Below are positions 8,466 through 16,846 of a stretch of 64,000 nt of DNA, one piece after another; position 1 is the stretch's first letter; the number at the start of each line of letters is the position of its first letter. The notes under the pieces are model-generated. The model was given only the letters and a program-made list of their open reading frames with translations, was not told the origin of the DNA and searched no databases. The position numbers and the translations under genes are program-made. This DNA is from JAFGRU01 sp016934985 (GTDB lineage Bacteria > Desulfobacterota > Desulfuromonadia > Desulfuromonadales > JAAYDE01). The stretch is taken from the NCBI GenBank assembly GCA_963665045.2, contig CAXXJQ010000003.1, forward strand, positions 372,001-436,000. The letters run 5' to 3'.

Positions 8466-10175
8466 ATGATTTTTCGTAACATAACGCTTTGCTTCCTTTT
8501 TTTTCTCTGTGTTCTGACGGCCTGTTCATGGCTACCGGGGGGGGAGCCGCCCAACTCTTTGCCATCACCCCGGGCAAACCTTGCCAGCAATATGGGGCAG
8601 GATAAAGCCTATGCCCTTTTTTTGCAGGGTTCCCTGGAGTATGAGGAGGGTAACTTTGATGAAGCTGCAGAATTATTGACCCAAGCCCTTGAACTGGATC
8701 CTGAGGCCGCCTACATACACTATTTTATGGCCCTGATACAAACCCAGAAAGGAGAGCTGGACCAAGCTGTCGCGGAAGCAAAAAGCGCTCTGGAGGGGGA
8801 TCCGGGCCTTATTGATGCCCACAAGCTTTTGGGAGAAATATTCCTGGCGGCGAAAAAGCCTGACAAAGCCATCGTACATTTGAAAAAAGTGTTGGAAGCC
8901 GAGCCGGAAGAGGAAGAGGGCTATTTAAAGCTTGGTGTTGCTTATGTCCAAACGGGCGAACTGTCCCAGGCGACCAAAGCTTTCAAGGATCTGCTGGCCA
9001 AAAACCCAAACTCCCTGGCCGCTATGTTGGCCTTGGGGCGGCTTTACCGCCAGGCGGGCCTCTTTACTCTGGCAGAGAACCATTACCGGGAAATATTACA
9101 GCGTCAGGCGAATTTTTTTCCCGCTTTTCTGGAGTTGGGAGAAGTTTATGAGAAGCTGGATCAGCCCAAGGATGCTTTGGAACTTTACCGGCAGGGGCTG
9201 GAGCTGTCTCCTGAAAAGGTGAGTATCCGTTTTCGCATTGCCCGTTTGCTTATTAATGAAAACCGCCTCGATGAGGCCCTGGCCGAATATCAGGCGGTTT
9301 TGGTTGACAATCCCGGCAATGCCGAGGCGCTCCAGAAATCAGGTTTGATCTATCTGGAAAAGCTCGACTGGAAAGCGGCAGAAGAGGCCTTTAAACAGGT
9401 TTTGGAAGGGCGGCCGGACCTTGATCAGGTTCGTTACTATTTGGGGATTTCCCTGGAGAAGCAGGATAAGTCCGAAGAAGCCCTGAAAGTTTTTAGCGCC
9501 ATTAAGCCTGGGGGCAGGGAGTATTCTGAGGTCCTGGCCCATATCGGTTATCTTTTTCATAGTCTTCATCGGGGGCCCGAAGGAATTGAATTTCTGAAGA
9601 GCCATTTGAATGATGAAACTGCCAGCCCCGGTATTTTTCGTTTGTTGTCCATACTTTACAAAGTAGCCGGCAAGGAAAGGGAGGCGTTTCAGGCCCTGGA
9701 AACGGGATTGGAAAAATTTCCCGCCGACCTCGATCTGCTTTATCAGAAGGGTATAGCGTTGGAAGAGAATGACCGGCGAGATGAAGCCATGGCTGTTATG
9801 AATGAGGTCCTGGAGATCGATCCTGAACATTCCGACGCTATCAATTATATTGCCTATACCCTTGCCGAGCGTGGCATTCAACTCGACAAAGCCCTGGAAA
9901 TGGCCAAAAAGGCTCTGGCGCTGAACAACAGCAGCCATATTCAGGACACTGTCGGCTGGGTCTATTTCAAGATGGGGAATTATCCCAAGGCACTCCATTA
10001 TTTGAAGATGGCGGCAGAAACAATGTCTTCGGACCCTATTGTACTCCAACATCTGGGGGATATTTATGCTGCCATGGGGAAAAAACAGGAAGCCCGGGAA
10101 GTCTATGAAAAAATACTGGAGATAAGCCCGGATGAAAAAGGTGTCAGAGAAAAGTTGAAACAGCTACCGCAGTAA
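8466..10175 (+). CDS. TPR-repeat lipoprotein
   Basis: A 569-residue lipoprotein. From the ATG at 8466 the N-terminus is a lipoprotein signal (MIFRNITLCFLFFLCVLTAC) with lipobox LTAC; an upstream in-frame start at 8355 would bury this signal and is rejected. The rest is a nearly continuous array of tetratricopeptide repeats (for example YALFLQGSLEYEEGNFDEAA and AYVQTGELSQA), about 14 units, ending at KLKQLPQ. TPR lipoproteins act as scaffolds for envelope complexes; no specific partner can be named. It opens a tightly spaced four-gene run (gaps 13, 9 and 9 bases) with another lipoprotein, a peptide-binding protein and a permease. Confidence 0.87.
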   Translation: MIFRNITLCFLFFLCVLTACSWLPGGEPPNSLPSPRANLASNMGQDKAYALFLQGSLEYEEGNFDEAAELLTQALELDPEAAYIHYFMALIQTQKGELDQAVAEAKSALEGDPGLIDAHKLLGEIFLAAKKPDKAIVHLKKVLEAEPEEEEGYLKLGVAYVQTGELSQATKAFKDLLAKNPNSLAAMLALGRLYRQAGLFTLAENHYREILQRQANFFPAFLELGEVYEKLDQPKDALELYRQGLELSPEKVSIRFRIARLLINENRLDEALAEYQAVLVDNPGNAEALQKSGLIYLEKLDWKAAEEAFKQVLEGRPDLDQVRYYLGISLEKQDKSEEALKVFSAIKPGGREYSEVLAHIGYLFHSLHRGPEGIEFLKSHLNDETASPGIFRLLSILYKVAGKEREAFQALETGLEKFPADLDLLYQKGIALEENDRRDEAMAVMNEVLEIDPEHSDAINYIAYTLAERGIQLDKALEMAKKALALNNSSHIQDTVGWVYFKMGNYPKALHYLKMAAETMSSDPIVLQHLGDIYAAMGKKQEAREVYEKILEISPDEKGVREKLKQLPQ

Positions 10176-10188
10176 ACATGTCCATAAA

Positions 10189-10983
10189 ATGCGAATAATT
10201 ATCTTTTTTTTCCTTATTGCCGGTCTTCTCTCCTGTGCCTTGCCTGTTCAAGTGCCGGTTACTGTTCCCGAAGTGACCAAGGATGAACTCTTTGGAGTTC
10301 TCGCTGAAAATGCGGAGTCTTTCGCTAGCCTGAAGGGGATTGCCAGGATAAGTTTCCAGGAAAAAGGGCGGAAAACCGTGAGGGTGAAAAGCATTCTTCT
10401 GGTTGAACAACCACATCGGGTCCGTTCAGAAATTCTCGGTTTTTTTGGACAACCTGCAGCTGTCGCGGTCGTGAATGGCGAAGTTGCCTCCCTTTTGGTG
10501 CCTGGAGAGGGGGTACTCTATAAGGGCGGAGCCTCTGCTCGCAACCTGCAGCGCGTTTTGCGAATTCCCCTGGAAATTAAAGATTTGATCAACTTTCTCC
10601 TTTATCGGGTCCCGGTAATTGAATACCAAGATTCCAACCTGGAAATGACTGAAGAGGGTGGAAGTAGATTGCTCCTCAAAGGGAAAGGGGATTTGCAGGA
10701 GGAGTTGCTTTTCAATACTGAACAAAAGCTTGTAGAAGCCCGCTTGCAAAAGGGAGAAGAGGAAATTTTAAAACTCTCCTATGGCAATTTTACCGAGGGG
10801 GGAAATCCGTTTCCCCGACTTTTGGTTTTGAACCTTCCCAGTCGTGGGGTTGAGGCCCGGATCGAGTTTTCATCTCTGGAAACCAATGTCGGTCTGGATG
10901 AAAAGCTGTTCCACTTGAAAAAACCGGAGGGGGTTCAGATTCGTCAGCTGCCTGACCGGTCTGAGCCGATTGCCCCGGAATGA
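10189..10983 (+). CDS. LolB-like / DUF4292 outer-membrane lipoprotein
   Basis: A 264-residue lipoprotein with a signal ending in lipobox GLLSC near residue 16. The body has the pattern of the LolB/DUF4292 beta-sheet fold: a segment about a minimal iron-like 'LKGIARISF' strand, then VRSEILGFFGQP and a run of alternating strands. LolB accepts lipoproteins at the outer membrane, whereas DUF4292 proteins are uncharacterised; sequence alone does not decide which role applies. It starts 13 bases after the TPR lipoprotein stop and ends 9 bases before the next gene, so co-transcription is likely. Confidence 0.7.
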   Translation: MRIIIFFFLIAGLLSCALPVQVPVTVPEVTKDELFGVLAENAESFASLKGIARISFQEKGRKTVRVKSILLVEQPHRVRSEILGFFGQPAAVAVVNGEVASLLVPGEGVLYKGGASARNLQRVLRIPLEIKDLINFLLYRVPVIEYQDSNLEMTEEGGSRLLLKGKGDLQEELLFNTEQKLVEARLQKGEEEILKLSYGNFTEGGNPFPRLLVLNLPSRGVEARIEFSSLETNVGLDEKLFHLKKPEGVQIRQLPDRSEPIAPE

Positions 10984-10992
10984 TTTAGAATT

Positions 10993-12627
10993 ATGCGACT
11001 AAACAATAAATATCTGGTGATTTTACTTTTGCTTATGGTCGGGTGGGTTTTCCCCGGCTGCGAAAGCCGGGAGGTGGTAACCACGGTGGATGACAAACCG
11101 GCGGTTCCAGCCTATGGTGATACTATTATCATGGGGACCGGTGGTGATGCTTCCAATTTGTTGCCGGTTCTGGCTTCCGACAGTGCTTCCTCAAGCGTCA
11201 ATTCCTTGGTTTACAACGGTCTGGTGCGTTACGATAAGGATCTACATTTGGAAGGCGAACTGGCTGAATCCTGGGAGGTCTCACCCGACAATTTGAAAAT
11301 GGTTTTTCACCTTCGGAAGGGGGTCTTGTGGCATGACGGTACTCCTTTTACCTCGGCCGATGTCCTTTTTACTTATCAGCTCTACATCGACCCGAATGTC
11401 CCTACTGCCTATGCCGAGCGTTATCGTCAGGTGCAAAAAGCGGAAGCGCCGGATCCCCAAACTTTCATTGTGACATATACCAAACCGCTGGCCACAGCCC
11501 TGGAAAGCTGGTCGGTGTCCATTCACCCGAAGCATCTGCTGGAAAATACCGACGTCACCAAAAGCCCCCTTTCCAGAAAGCCGGTGGGCACCGGCCCTTT
11601 TGTGTTCAAGGACTGGGTTCCTGGTGAAAAAATCGTCCTGGAAGCAAATTCCAATTATTTCGAGGGTAAGCCCTATCTTAAAAGAGTGGTTTTCCGCATT
11701 ATTCCTGACCCCACCACCATGTTTCTTGAACTGAAAACCGGGGGTGTGGATCATATGGGGTTGACTCCCATCCAGTACGAGCGCCAGTCCGACAATTTTG
11801 CTTTCCACCGGGATTTTCGCAAGTATCGCTACCCGGCTTTTGCCTATACCTATTTGGGTTATAATCTCCGACGGCCAATGTTTCAGGATAAGCGGGTCAG
11901 GCAGGCTCTCTCCTATGCTATAAACAAAAAGGAACTTGTCGAAGGTGTGTTGTTTGGTCTTGGGCAGGTGGCCAGCGGTCCTTACAAGCCGGGGAGCTGG
12001 CCTCACAATCCCAATGTCCGAAAGTATGATTACAATCCCGAGAGGGCGCGTGCTCTTCTAGCGGAAGCGGGGTGGAGGGACAGCGACGGGGATGGTTTTC
12101 TAGATCGCGACGGCAGGCTGTTTTCCTTTGTGATTGTAACCAATCAGGGTAATGACCAGCGTATAAAAGCGGGTGAGATTATCCAGCGCCGTTTGCGGGA
12201 GGTTGGAATCGAGGTCAAGCTGCGGGTCATTGAGTGGGCTTCTTTTCTCAAGGAGTTCATCAACCCGGGAAAATTCGATGCAACCATTCTGGGCTGGACT
12301 ATCCCCATCGACCCCGATGCCTTCAATGTCTGGCATTCCAGTAAAACCGGAACAGGGGAACTGAATTTTATTAAATTTGTCAGCACCGAAGTGGATGAAC
12401 TTTTAGAGAAGGGGCGCCGGACCCTCGATCAGAAGCAGAGAAAAGCCATTTATGACCGATTTCAGGAGATTCTGGCCGAGGAACAACCCTATACATTTCT
12501 TTATGTTCCAGATTCCTTGCCGGTGGTTGCCGCCAGACTACATGGAATAAAGGCAGCTCCAGCCGGCATCATGTATAATTTCAATCAGTGGTTTGTTCCC
12601 AAACAAGAACAAAAATATCTGAGATAA
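10993..12627 (+). CDS. ABC transporter peptide/nickel-type substrate-binding lipoprotein (SBP_bac_5)
   Basis: A 544-residue periplasmic binding protein of the DppA/OppA family. A signal sequence ends at a slightly atypical lipobox VFPGC (residue 23). Family hallmarks include LAESWEVSPDNLKMVFHLR, VLWHDGTPFTSADV and GTGPFVFKDWVPGEKIVLEAN in the first lobe, and DKRVRQALSYAINKKELV in the second. Most relatives bind oligopeptides, though nickel and other ligands occur. The matching permease DppB-like gene follows after 9 bases. No second permease or ATPase is present next to it. Confidence 0.92.
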   Translation: MRLNNKYLVILLLLMVGWVFPGCESREVVTTVDDKPAVPAYGDTIIMGTGGDASNLLPVLASDSASSSVNSLVYNGLVRYDKDLHLEGELAESWEVSPDNLKMVFHLRKGVLWHDGTPFTSADVLFTYQLYIDPNVPTAYAERYRQVQKAEAPDPQTFIVTYTKPLATALESWSVSIHPKHLLENTDVTKSPLSRKPVGTGPFVFKDWVPGEKIVLEANSNYFEGKPYLKRVVFRIIPDPTTMFLELKTGGVDHMGLTPIQYERQSDNFAFHRDFRKYRYPAFAYTYLGYNLRRPMFQDKRVRQALSYAINKKELVEGVLFGLGQVASGPYKPGSWPHNPNVRKYDYNPERARALLAEAGWRDSDGDGFLDRDGRLFSFVIVTNQGNDQRIKAGEIIQRRLREVGIEVKLRVIEWASFLKEFINPGKFDATILGWTIPIDPDAFNVWHSSKTGTGELNFIKFVSTEVDELLEKGRRTLDQKQRKAIYDRFQEILAEEQPYTFLYVPDSLPVVAARLHGIKAAPAGIMYNFNQWFVPKQEQKYLR

Positions 12628-12636
12628 CAGGCGGAC

Positions 12637-13611
12637 ATGATTGTCTATCTGCTTAAACGACTGCTGTTGATGATCCCCCTTCTGCTCGGAATCACGATTA
12701 TTTCTTTTACCGTGATTCATCTCGCTCCAGGCGAGCCGACAGACCTTCAGACCCAGATGAACCCTGAGGCCAGTAGCGAGCTTCAGGATCGCCTGCGAAG
12801 TTATTACGACCTCGACAAGCCGCTCCACGTCCAATACGGTAAGTGGCTGTCGCGTCTCGTGCAGTTGGATTTTGGAAATTCATTTGCCCAGGATCATCGG
12901 CCGGTACGGGAAAAGATTGTTGAGCGTTTGCCGGTGACCATCCTGATCAACTCTTTGTCAATAATTCTGATCCTGGGAGTGGCCATCCCCATCGGAATTT
13001 ATTCCGCTACACACCAAAATTCCCTGTTTGATCGGGGGACCACGATTTTCGTTTTTCTCGGTTTTGCCGTTCCGTCTTTCTGGCTGGCCTTGCTGTTGAT
13101 GGATTTTTTTGGTGTGCGCCTGGGGTTGCTTCCCATCTCCGGATTAAGGTCTTTTGGTTTTGAATACCTGAGCGCCGGGGCAAAAATCGTTGATGTTCTC
13201 AGCCATCTGATTCTGCCGGTTTTTATTTCCGCCTTTGGTGGCTTGGCTGGCTTTTCCCGTTACATGCGCTCTAACATGCTCGAAGTGGTGCGGCAGGACT
13301 ATATTCTCACAGCCAGGGCCAAGGGACTCAGAGAAAGAACCGTAATTCTCAAACATGCCTTGCGCAACGCTCTTCTTCCTATTATCACTATTCTAGGCCT
13401 TTCCGTACCCGGTCTGATCGGTGGTAGTGTCATCTTCGAAACAATTTTTTCCATCCCAGGTATGGGCAAACTTTTTTACGACGGCGTCATGATGCGGGAT
13501 TACCCTTTGATTATGGGAATTCTCGTAATCGGGGCGGTGTTGACCCTTTTGGGTAACCTACTTGCTGATATTTGTTACGCCTTAACCGATCCGCGTATCC
13601 GGAAATCTTGA
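12637..13611 (+). CDS. DppB/OppB-type ABC transporter permease
   Basis: A 324-residue inner-membrane permease with six predicted helices. The N-terminus LLKRLLLMIPLLLGITIISF is typical of DppB-type subunits, and the EAA loop that contacts the ATPase is DYILTARAKGLRERTVILKHALRNAL. It should form the translocation pathway for the substrate delivered by the upstream binding protein. Normally a DppC-type permease and two ATPases follow; here the coding strand has about 200 empty bases and then a GGDEF/EAL gene, so the transporter is incomplete locally. Confidence 0.92.
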   Translation: MIVYLLKRLLLMIPLLLGITIISFTVIHLAPGEPTDLQTQMNPEASSELQDRLRSYYDLDKPLHVQYGKWLSRLVQLDFGNSFAQDHRPVREKIVERLPVTILINSLSIILILGVAIPIGIYSATHQNSLFDRGTTIFVFLGFAVPSFWLALLLMDFFGVRLGLLPISGLRSFGFEYLSAGAKIVDVLSHLILPVFISAFGGLAGFSRYMRSNMLEVVRQDYILTARAKGLRERTVILKHALRNALLPIITILGLSVPGLIGGSVIFETIFSIPGMGKLFYDGVMMRDYPLIMGILVIGAVLTLLGNLLADICYALTDPRIRKS

Positions 13612-13813
13612 CCAAATTCGAAAAAGACGGACACATCTTTCTTTCCTTCCATCTGATAAATCCTTTTTAAATCATGGGTTATTTCCCTTCCTGGGATGGT
13701 TTGCGGGCAGGCCGGCGCTGCATTCCAGCTTTGGCCAGGAAAATAAACGAAAAGGTATAGACCTTGCATAAAATGGGAACGGAATTTTATCAATAAACCA
13801 CTGAAATGATTAC

Positions 13814-15694
13814 ATGTTTAAGAAAACAGAAATATCCCCTAAAGTTTTGCTGATAGGCGCCTGGGTTTCTTGTCTACTCCTGGTTTTTTTTCTCCTGCGT
13901 GGTGCTTACCTTATGAGTGTAGGCTCCTTTTCCAGTTTTGATGTAATGGTGGTGGGGCTTAACACCATCTGCTTTTTCGGGATTTTACTGGTTTTTAGAG
14001 AGAGTCTGAAAAGGGAGAATGAGAACCGGATACGCATACTTTTTGAAAGCACCCCTGTTCCTCTTCACTGCATGGATTCTAATGGTAATATCACGCGTGT
14101 CAGTGATATGTGGCTTGACTTTTTCAAACTTCACCGAGATGAAGCCATTGGTCGTAATTTCAGTGAATTCCTTTGTGAAGAATCAAAAAAAGTTTATGTC
14201 AAGAGGGTCTTGAAAGGTTTTCGCCAGGATAAAAAATGTCGTGATGTTCAGGTTAAAGCCCTGGCTAATAATAATGAGGTTGTCGATGTCTTCGTTTCCG
14301 CATCCCCAATCAGCCAATCCATTGGAAAAGTGGAGGTCATGGTGGTTCTTTCACCTGAGAAAGGTCGAAACACCAACGATGTCTGCCAGAGGTTAGACTG
14401 TTATGATTCTTTGACGGGGTTGCCCAACAATTTTCTGCTGAAAGATCGGTTGAAGAATGCTCTGGAGCGGTGCAGGACCAGTAGGGAAAAGGTGGCTTTT
14501 CTTCAAATCGATATAGACCGCTATAAAGGAAAGAACGGGAACATTTCTCCCGATCTTCTTTTGATGGCCATTTCCAAGCGCTTGAAGGCCAACATCAGAA
14601 CCGGCGATACTCTGGCAAGGCTTCCCGGTGGTGAGTTTGCTTTGCTTCCTTATGGAATTCAGCAACCGGAAAGCCTCATCCCTTTGGCGGACAGGCTGCG
14701 TCGTTTGCTCAATCAGCCTTTAAAAATTGAAGAGGAGGTTGTCCGAGGGACGGCGAGTATCGGTATAGCTCTCTATCCCGAAGATGGTCGGAACATCGAA
14801 ACCCTGCTTCGTAAAGCCAACATCGCCATGTATGCGGCCAAGGCGGAAGGGGGGGATAAATTCTATTTTTCTTCGTCTAAATTGAATGCTCAAGCTGAAG
14901 CAAGGGTTGTTTTACAGAAAAAGCTGGGCAAAGCTCTGCTTAAAGAGGAATTTTCCCTTTTTTATCAGACCCAGGTCGAAATGGTATCCGGTCGAACAGT
15001 AGGATTTGAGGCCTTGCTTCGCTGGAACTCTCCTAAGGACGGTTTGCTTCTTCCTGGAGATTTTTTGCCGGTCGTAGAGGACAGTGAACTTGTTTTCCTC
15101 CTTGGTGAGTGGACTTTGCGTCATGCCTGCAGGCAGATCAAGGTGCTAATGCAAGGCAACCATCCGAATTTGAGGATCAGTATCAACATTTTTAAAAAAC
15201 ATTTCATGTCTTCCGGGTTTATTTCTTGCGTGGACCGGATTCTTCAAGAGAGCCAAATTGATCCGAGTCTGTTGGAAATGGATCTCCAGGAGAACCTGCT
15301 CATGGTTGAGAGTGGGAAAGTTGTAGAAAAATTGCTGGAGCTCAAAAAAAGGGGTATCCGCCTGGCTATTGACGATTATGGCCTGGGGCGCTGCTCCATT
15401 ACCCAGTTAAAATATCTCCCCATTGACCGAATTAAAATCGCCCGTAAGTTTCTCGAAAATATTCCTCGCGACCAAGACTCCGAAGCCCTGATTGAAACTT
15501 TCCTGGGTCTGGCTCAGGGGTTGGGTCTGAAAACATTGGTTAAAGGCATTGAAAACAAGGAACAATGCCGATTCCTAATAGACTTGAACTGCAGGGAAGG
15601 GCAGGGTTTCTATTTTTCCAGGCCTTCGCCGCCGGAGGATTGTCTCCAGGTGTTGTCTCCTTACCTGCCCCGGATGGTTGGAAAATCGGCTTGA
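13814..15694 (+). CDS. Membrane PAS-GGDEF-EAL protein, probable c-di-GMP phosphodiesterase with degenerate GGDEF
   Basis: A 626-residue protein with two N-terminal membrane helices (about 12-38 and 44-62), a PAS domain (about 70-185), a GGDEF domain (about 195-355) and an EAL domain (about 370-620). The GGDEF motif has decayed to LPGGEF, and the usual DxDxFKxINDxxGH stretch is replaced by IDIDRYKGKNGNISPD, so cyclase activity is unlikely. In the EAL domain the main catalytic positions are present: EALLRW, the Asn of SINIF, the Glu of DLQEN, the Asp pair IDDYG, the Lys of RIKIA, the Glu of GIENKEQ and the Gln of GQGFYFSRP. I infer c-di-GMP hydrolysis, relevant to pili and polysaccharide. It has its own start region after 200 non-coding bases and ends at a terminator. 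Confidence 0.88.
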   Translation: MFKKTEISPKVLLIGAWVSCLLLVFFLLRGAYLMSVGSFSSFDVMVVGLNTICFFGILLVFRESLKRENENRIRILFESTPVPLHCMDSNGNITRVSDMWLDFFKLHRDEAIGRNFSEFLCEESKKVYVKRVLKGFRQDKKCRDVQVKALANNNEVVDVFVSASPISQSIGKVEVMVVLSPEKGRNTNDVCQRLDCYDSLTGLPNNFLLKDRLKNALERCRTSREKVAFLQIDIDRYKGKNGNISPDLLLMAISKRLKANIRTGDTLARLPGGEFALLPYGIQQPESLIPLADRLRRLLNQPLKIEEEVVRGTASIGIALYPEDGRNIETLLRKANIAMYAAKAEGGDKFYFSSSKLNAQAEARVVLQKKLGKALLKEEFSLFYQTQVEMVSGRTVGFEALLRWNSPKDGLLLPGDFLPVVEDSELVFLLGEWTLRHACRQIKVLMQGNHPNLRISINIFKKHFMSSGFISCVDRILQESQIDPSLLEMDLQENLLMVESGKVVEKLLELKKRGIRLAIDDYGLGRCSITQLKYLPIDRIKIARKFLENIPRDQDSEALIETFLGLAQGLGLKTLVKGIENKEQCRFLIDLNCREGQGFYFSRPSPPEDCLQVLSPYLPRMVGKSA

Positions 15695-15736
15695 CGGCTG
15701 AAAAGTAAAGATTTTTCAGCTGTCGGAATTTGAAGA

Positions 15737-15782
15737 AAAAAAGCCCTGGAGTACCGATTGATTAGCGGTTTCCAGGGCTTTT
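15737..15782. terminator. Bidirectional rho-independent terminator
   Basis: Twelve-base arms AAAAGCCCTGGA and TCCAGGGCTTTT are separated by 20 bases, with A and T runs outside. It lies between the convergent GGDEF/EAL and dksA-like genes and can stop transcripts from both sides. Confidence 0.88.
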
Positions 15783-15808
15783 AAAATGGGTAAAATCTGA
15801 TGTTCCGT

Positions 15809-16165
15809 TTAACCGAGCTTTTCCTTTCTCTCCTGTTCGGTTTTACAGTCGATGCAGAGGGTGGTTTCCGGCCGGGCGCGAAGACGCTGCAAAGAAATAT
15901 CCTCGCCGCAAACTTCGCATATCCCAAATTCCTCGTCGTCGATCCTTTCCAAAGTCTCCCGAATTTTGCTGATCAATTTGCGCTCCCGGTCCCTGATTCT
16001 CAATTCAAAATTTCGATCAGATTCCACCGAGGCCCGGTCGGTAGGGTCTGGAAAGTTGTCCTTCTGACCTGTCATTTCCGAAACCGTTTTGCCGGCATCA
16101 CGCAACAGGCTCTCCAGTTTCTGGGTTAAATGACTGCGGAACTCTTCAAGAAGTTCTTTTTTCAT
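15809..16165 (-). CDS. dksA: DksA/TraR-family zinc-finger transcription factor
   Basis: A 118-residue DksA-type protein that would bind the secondary channel of RNA polymerase and modify initiation together with ppGpp. An N-terminal coiled coil contains the conserved DPTDRAS segment at the turn (about 40-46). The four-cysteine zinc finger is complete: CEVC at 83-86 and CIDC at 104-107, with the typical RLRARPETT between them. Length is usual for the shorter DksA paralogs. More than one DksA-like gene is common in this group, so paralog identity is not certain. Confidence 0.9.
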   Translation of the reverse strand: MKKELLEEFRSHLTQKLESLLRDAGKTVSEMTGQKDNFPDPTDRASVESDRNFELRIRDRERKLISKIRETLERIDDEEFGICEVCGEDISLQRLRARPETTLCIDCKTEQERKEKLG

Positions 16166-16260
16166 ACCGTTTTACCTCCTGAATGCTTCAATGGCCCAAT
16201 TCTATGACTTTTTCAGGGTTTAAGTCAACTTTTCATGGGGCCCTGAATGTCGGAATGTGG

Positions 16261-16788
16261 TCATTTGATGTAGATTGAAGCCTGTTGTAGCAAAATTCCA
16301 CCCAAAACTAAAGCCGCTATCCAAAAAGAGATGATGTCGCCGCGTTTGACCGGTGGCGAGGTGGCGAGTTCTTTGGTTTCCTGGCTGACGGAGTTTTCCG
16401 GGAGACGGGCCAGGATTTGCCTCATAAGGTCTTCGAAGTTTTGGTAGACATTGGAGAAAATTAAAAAACTTTCTTCGGTGGAGAGGGTGGAAAACATTCT
16501 TTTCCTAAGGCTGAGCGATTCAAAGGAGTTGATTTCACTGAAAAGAAGGGTTTTTCGCCTCAGAAATTTGTTGTGAGTGATGGAATTTTCATTGATAACG
16601 AGAGAACGGAAAAGGTTTTCGATAAAGAACACCGTCAAAAAAATGTTTAAGATAGACAAAACAATCAGCTTGGAAGAAGGTTCCTTCTGAAAGACGCACA
16701 GGGCCAGGAGCAGGTATCCGAAAAACAGGCTCAGGGTGAGAGGGATCATAAACGCTTTGCGGATTTTATAGGTTCTGGTGTCCATCAA
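16261..16788 (-). CDS. Hypothetical membrane protein with PH-like cytoplasmic segment
   Basis: A 175-residue protein with two N-terminal hydrophobic helices (about 12-32 and 40-60), a soluble middle with LVINENSITHNKFLRRKTLLFSEI, and one C-terminal helix (about 152-172). The middle part has the feel of a bacterial PH domain (beta strands with an INENSI...F.EI pattern) as in small membrane-anchored YdbS-like proteins, but I cannot assign a family with confidence. It sits alone between radA and the dksA-like gene, all on the minus strand. Confidence 0.65.
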   Translation of the reverse strand: MMDTRTYKIRKAFMIPLTLSLFFGYLLLALCVFQKEPSSKLIVLSILNIFLTVFFIENLFRSLVINENSITHNKFLRRKTLLFSEINSFESLSLRKRMFSTLSTEESFLIFSNVYQNFEDLMRQILARLPENSVSQETKELATSPPVKRGDIISFWIAALVLGGILLQQASIYIK

Positions 16789-16846
16789 CCGGTCTCAAAT
16801 GCTAAATAGTGTTTACAGGTGAAAAGTAACTTGAAAAACCAATATG

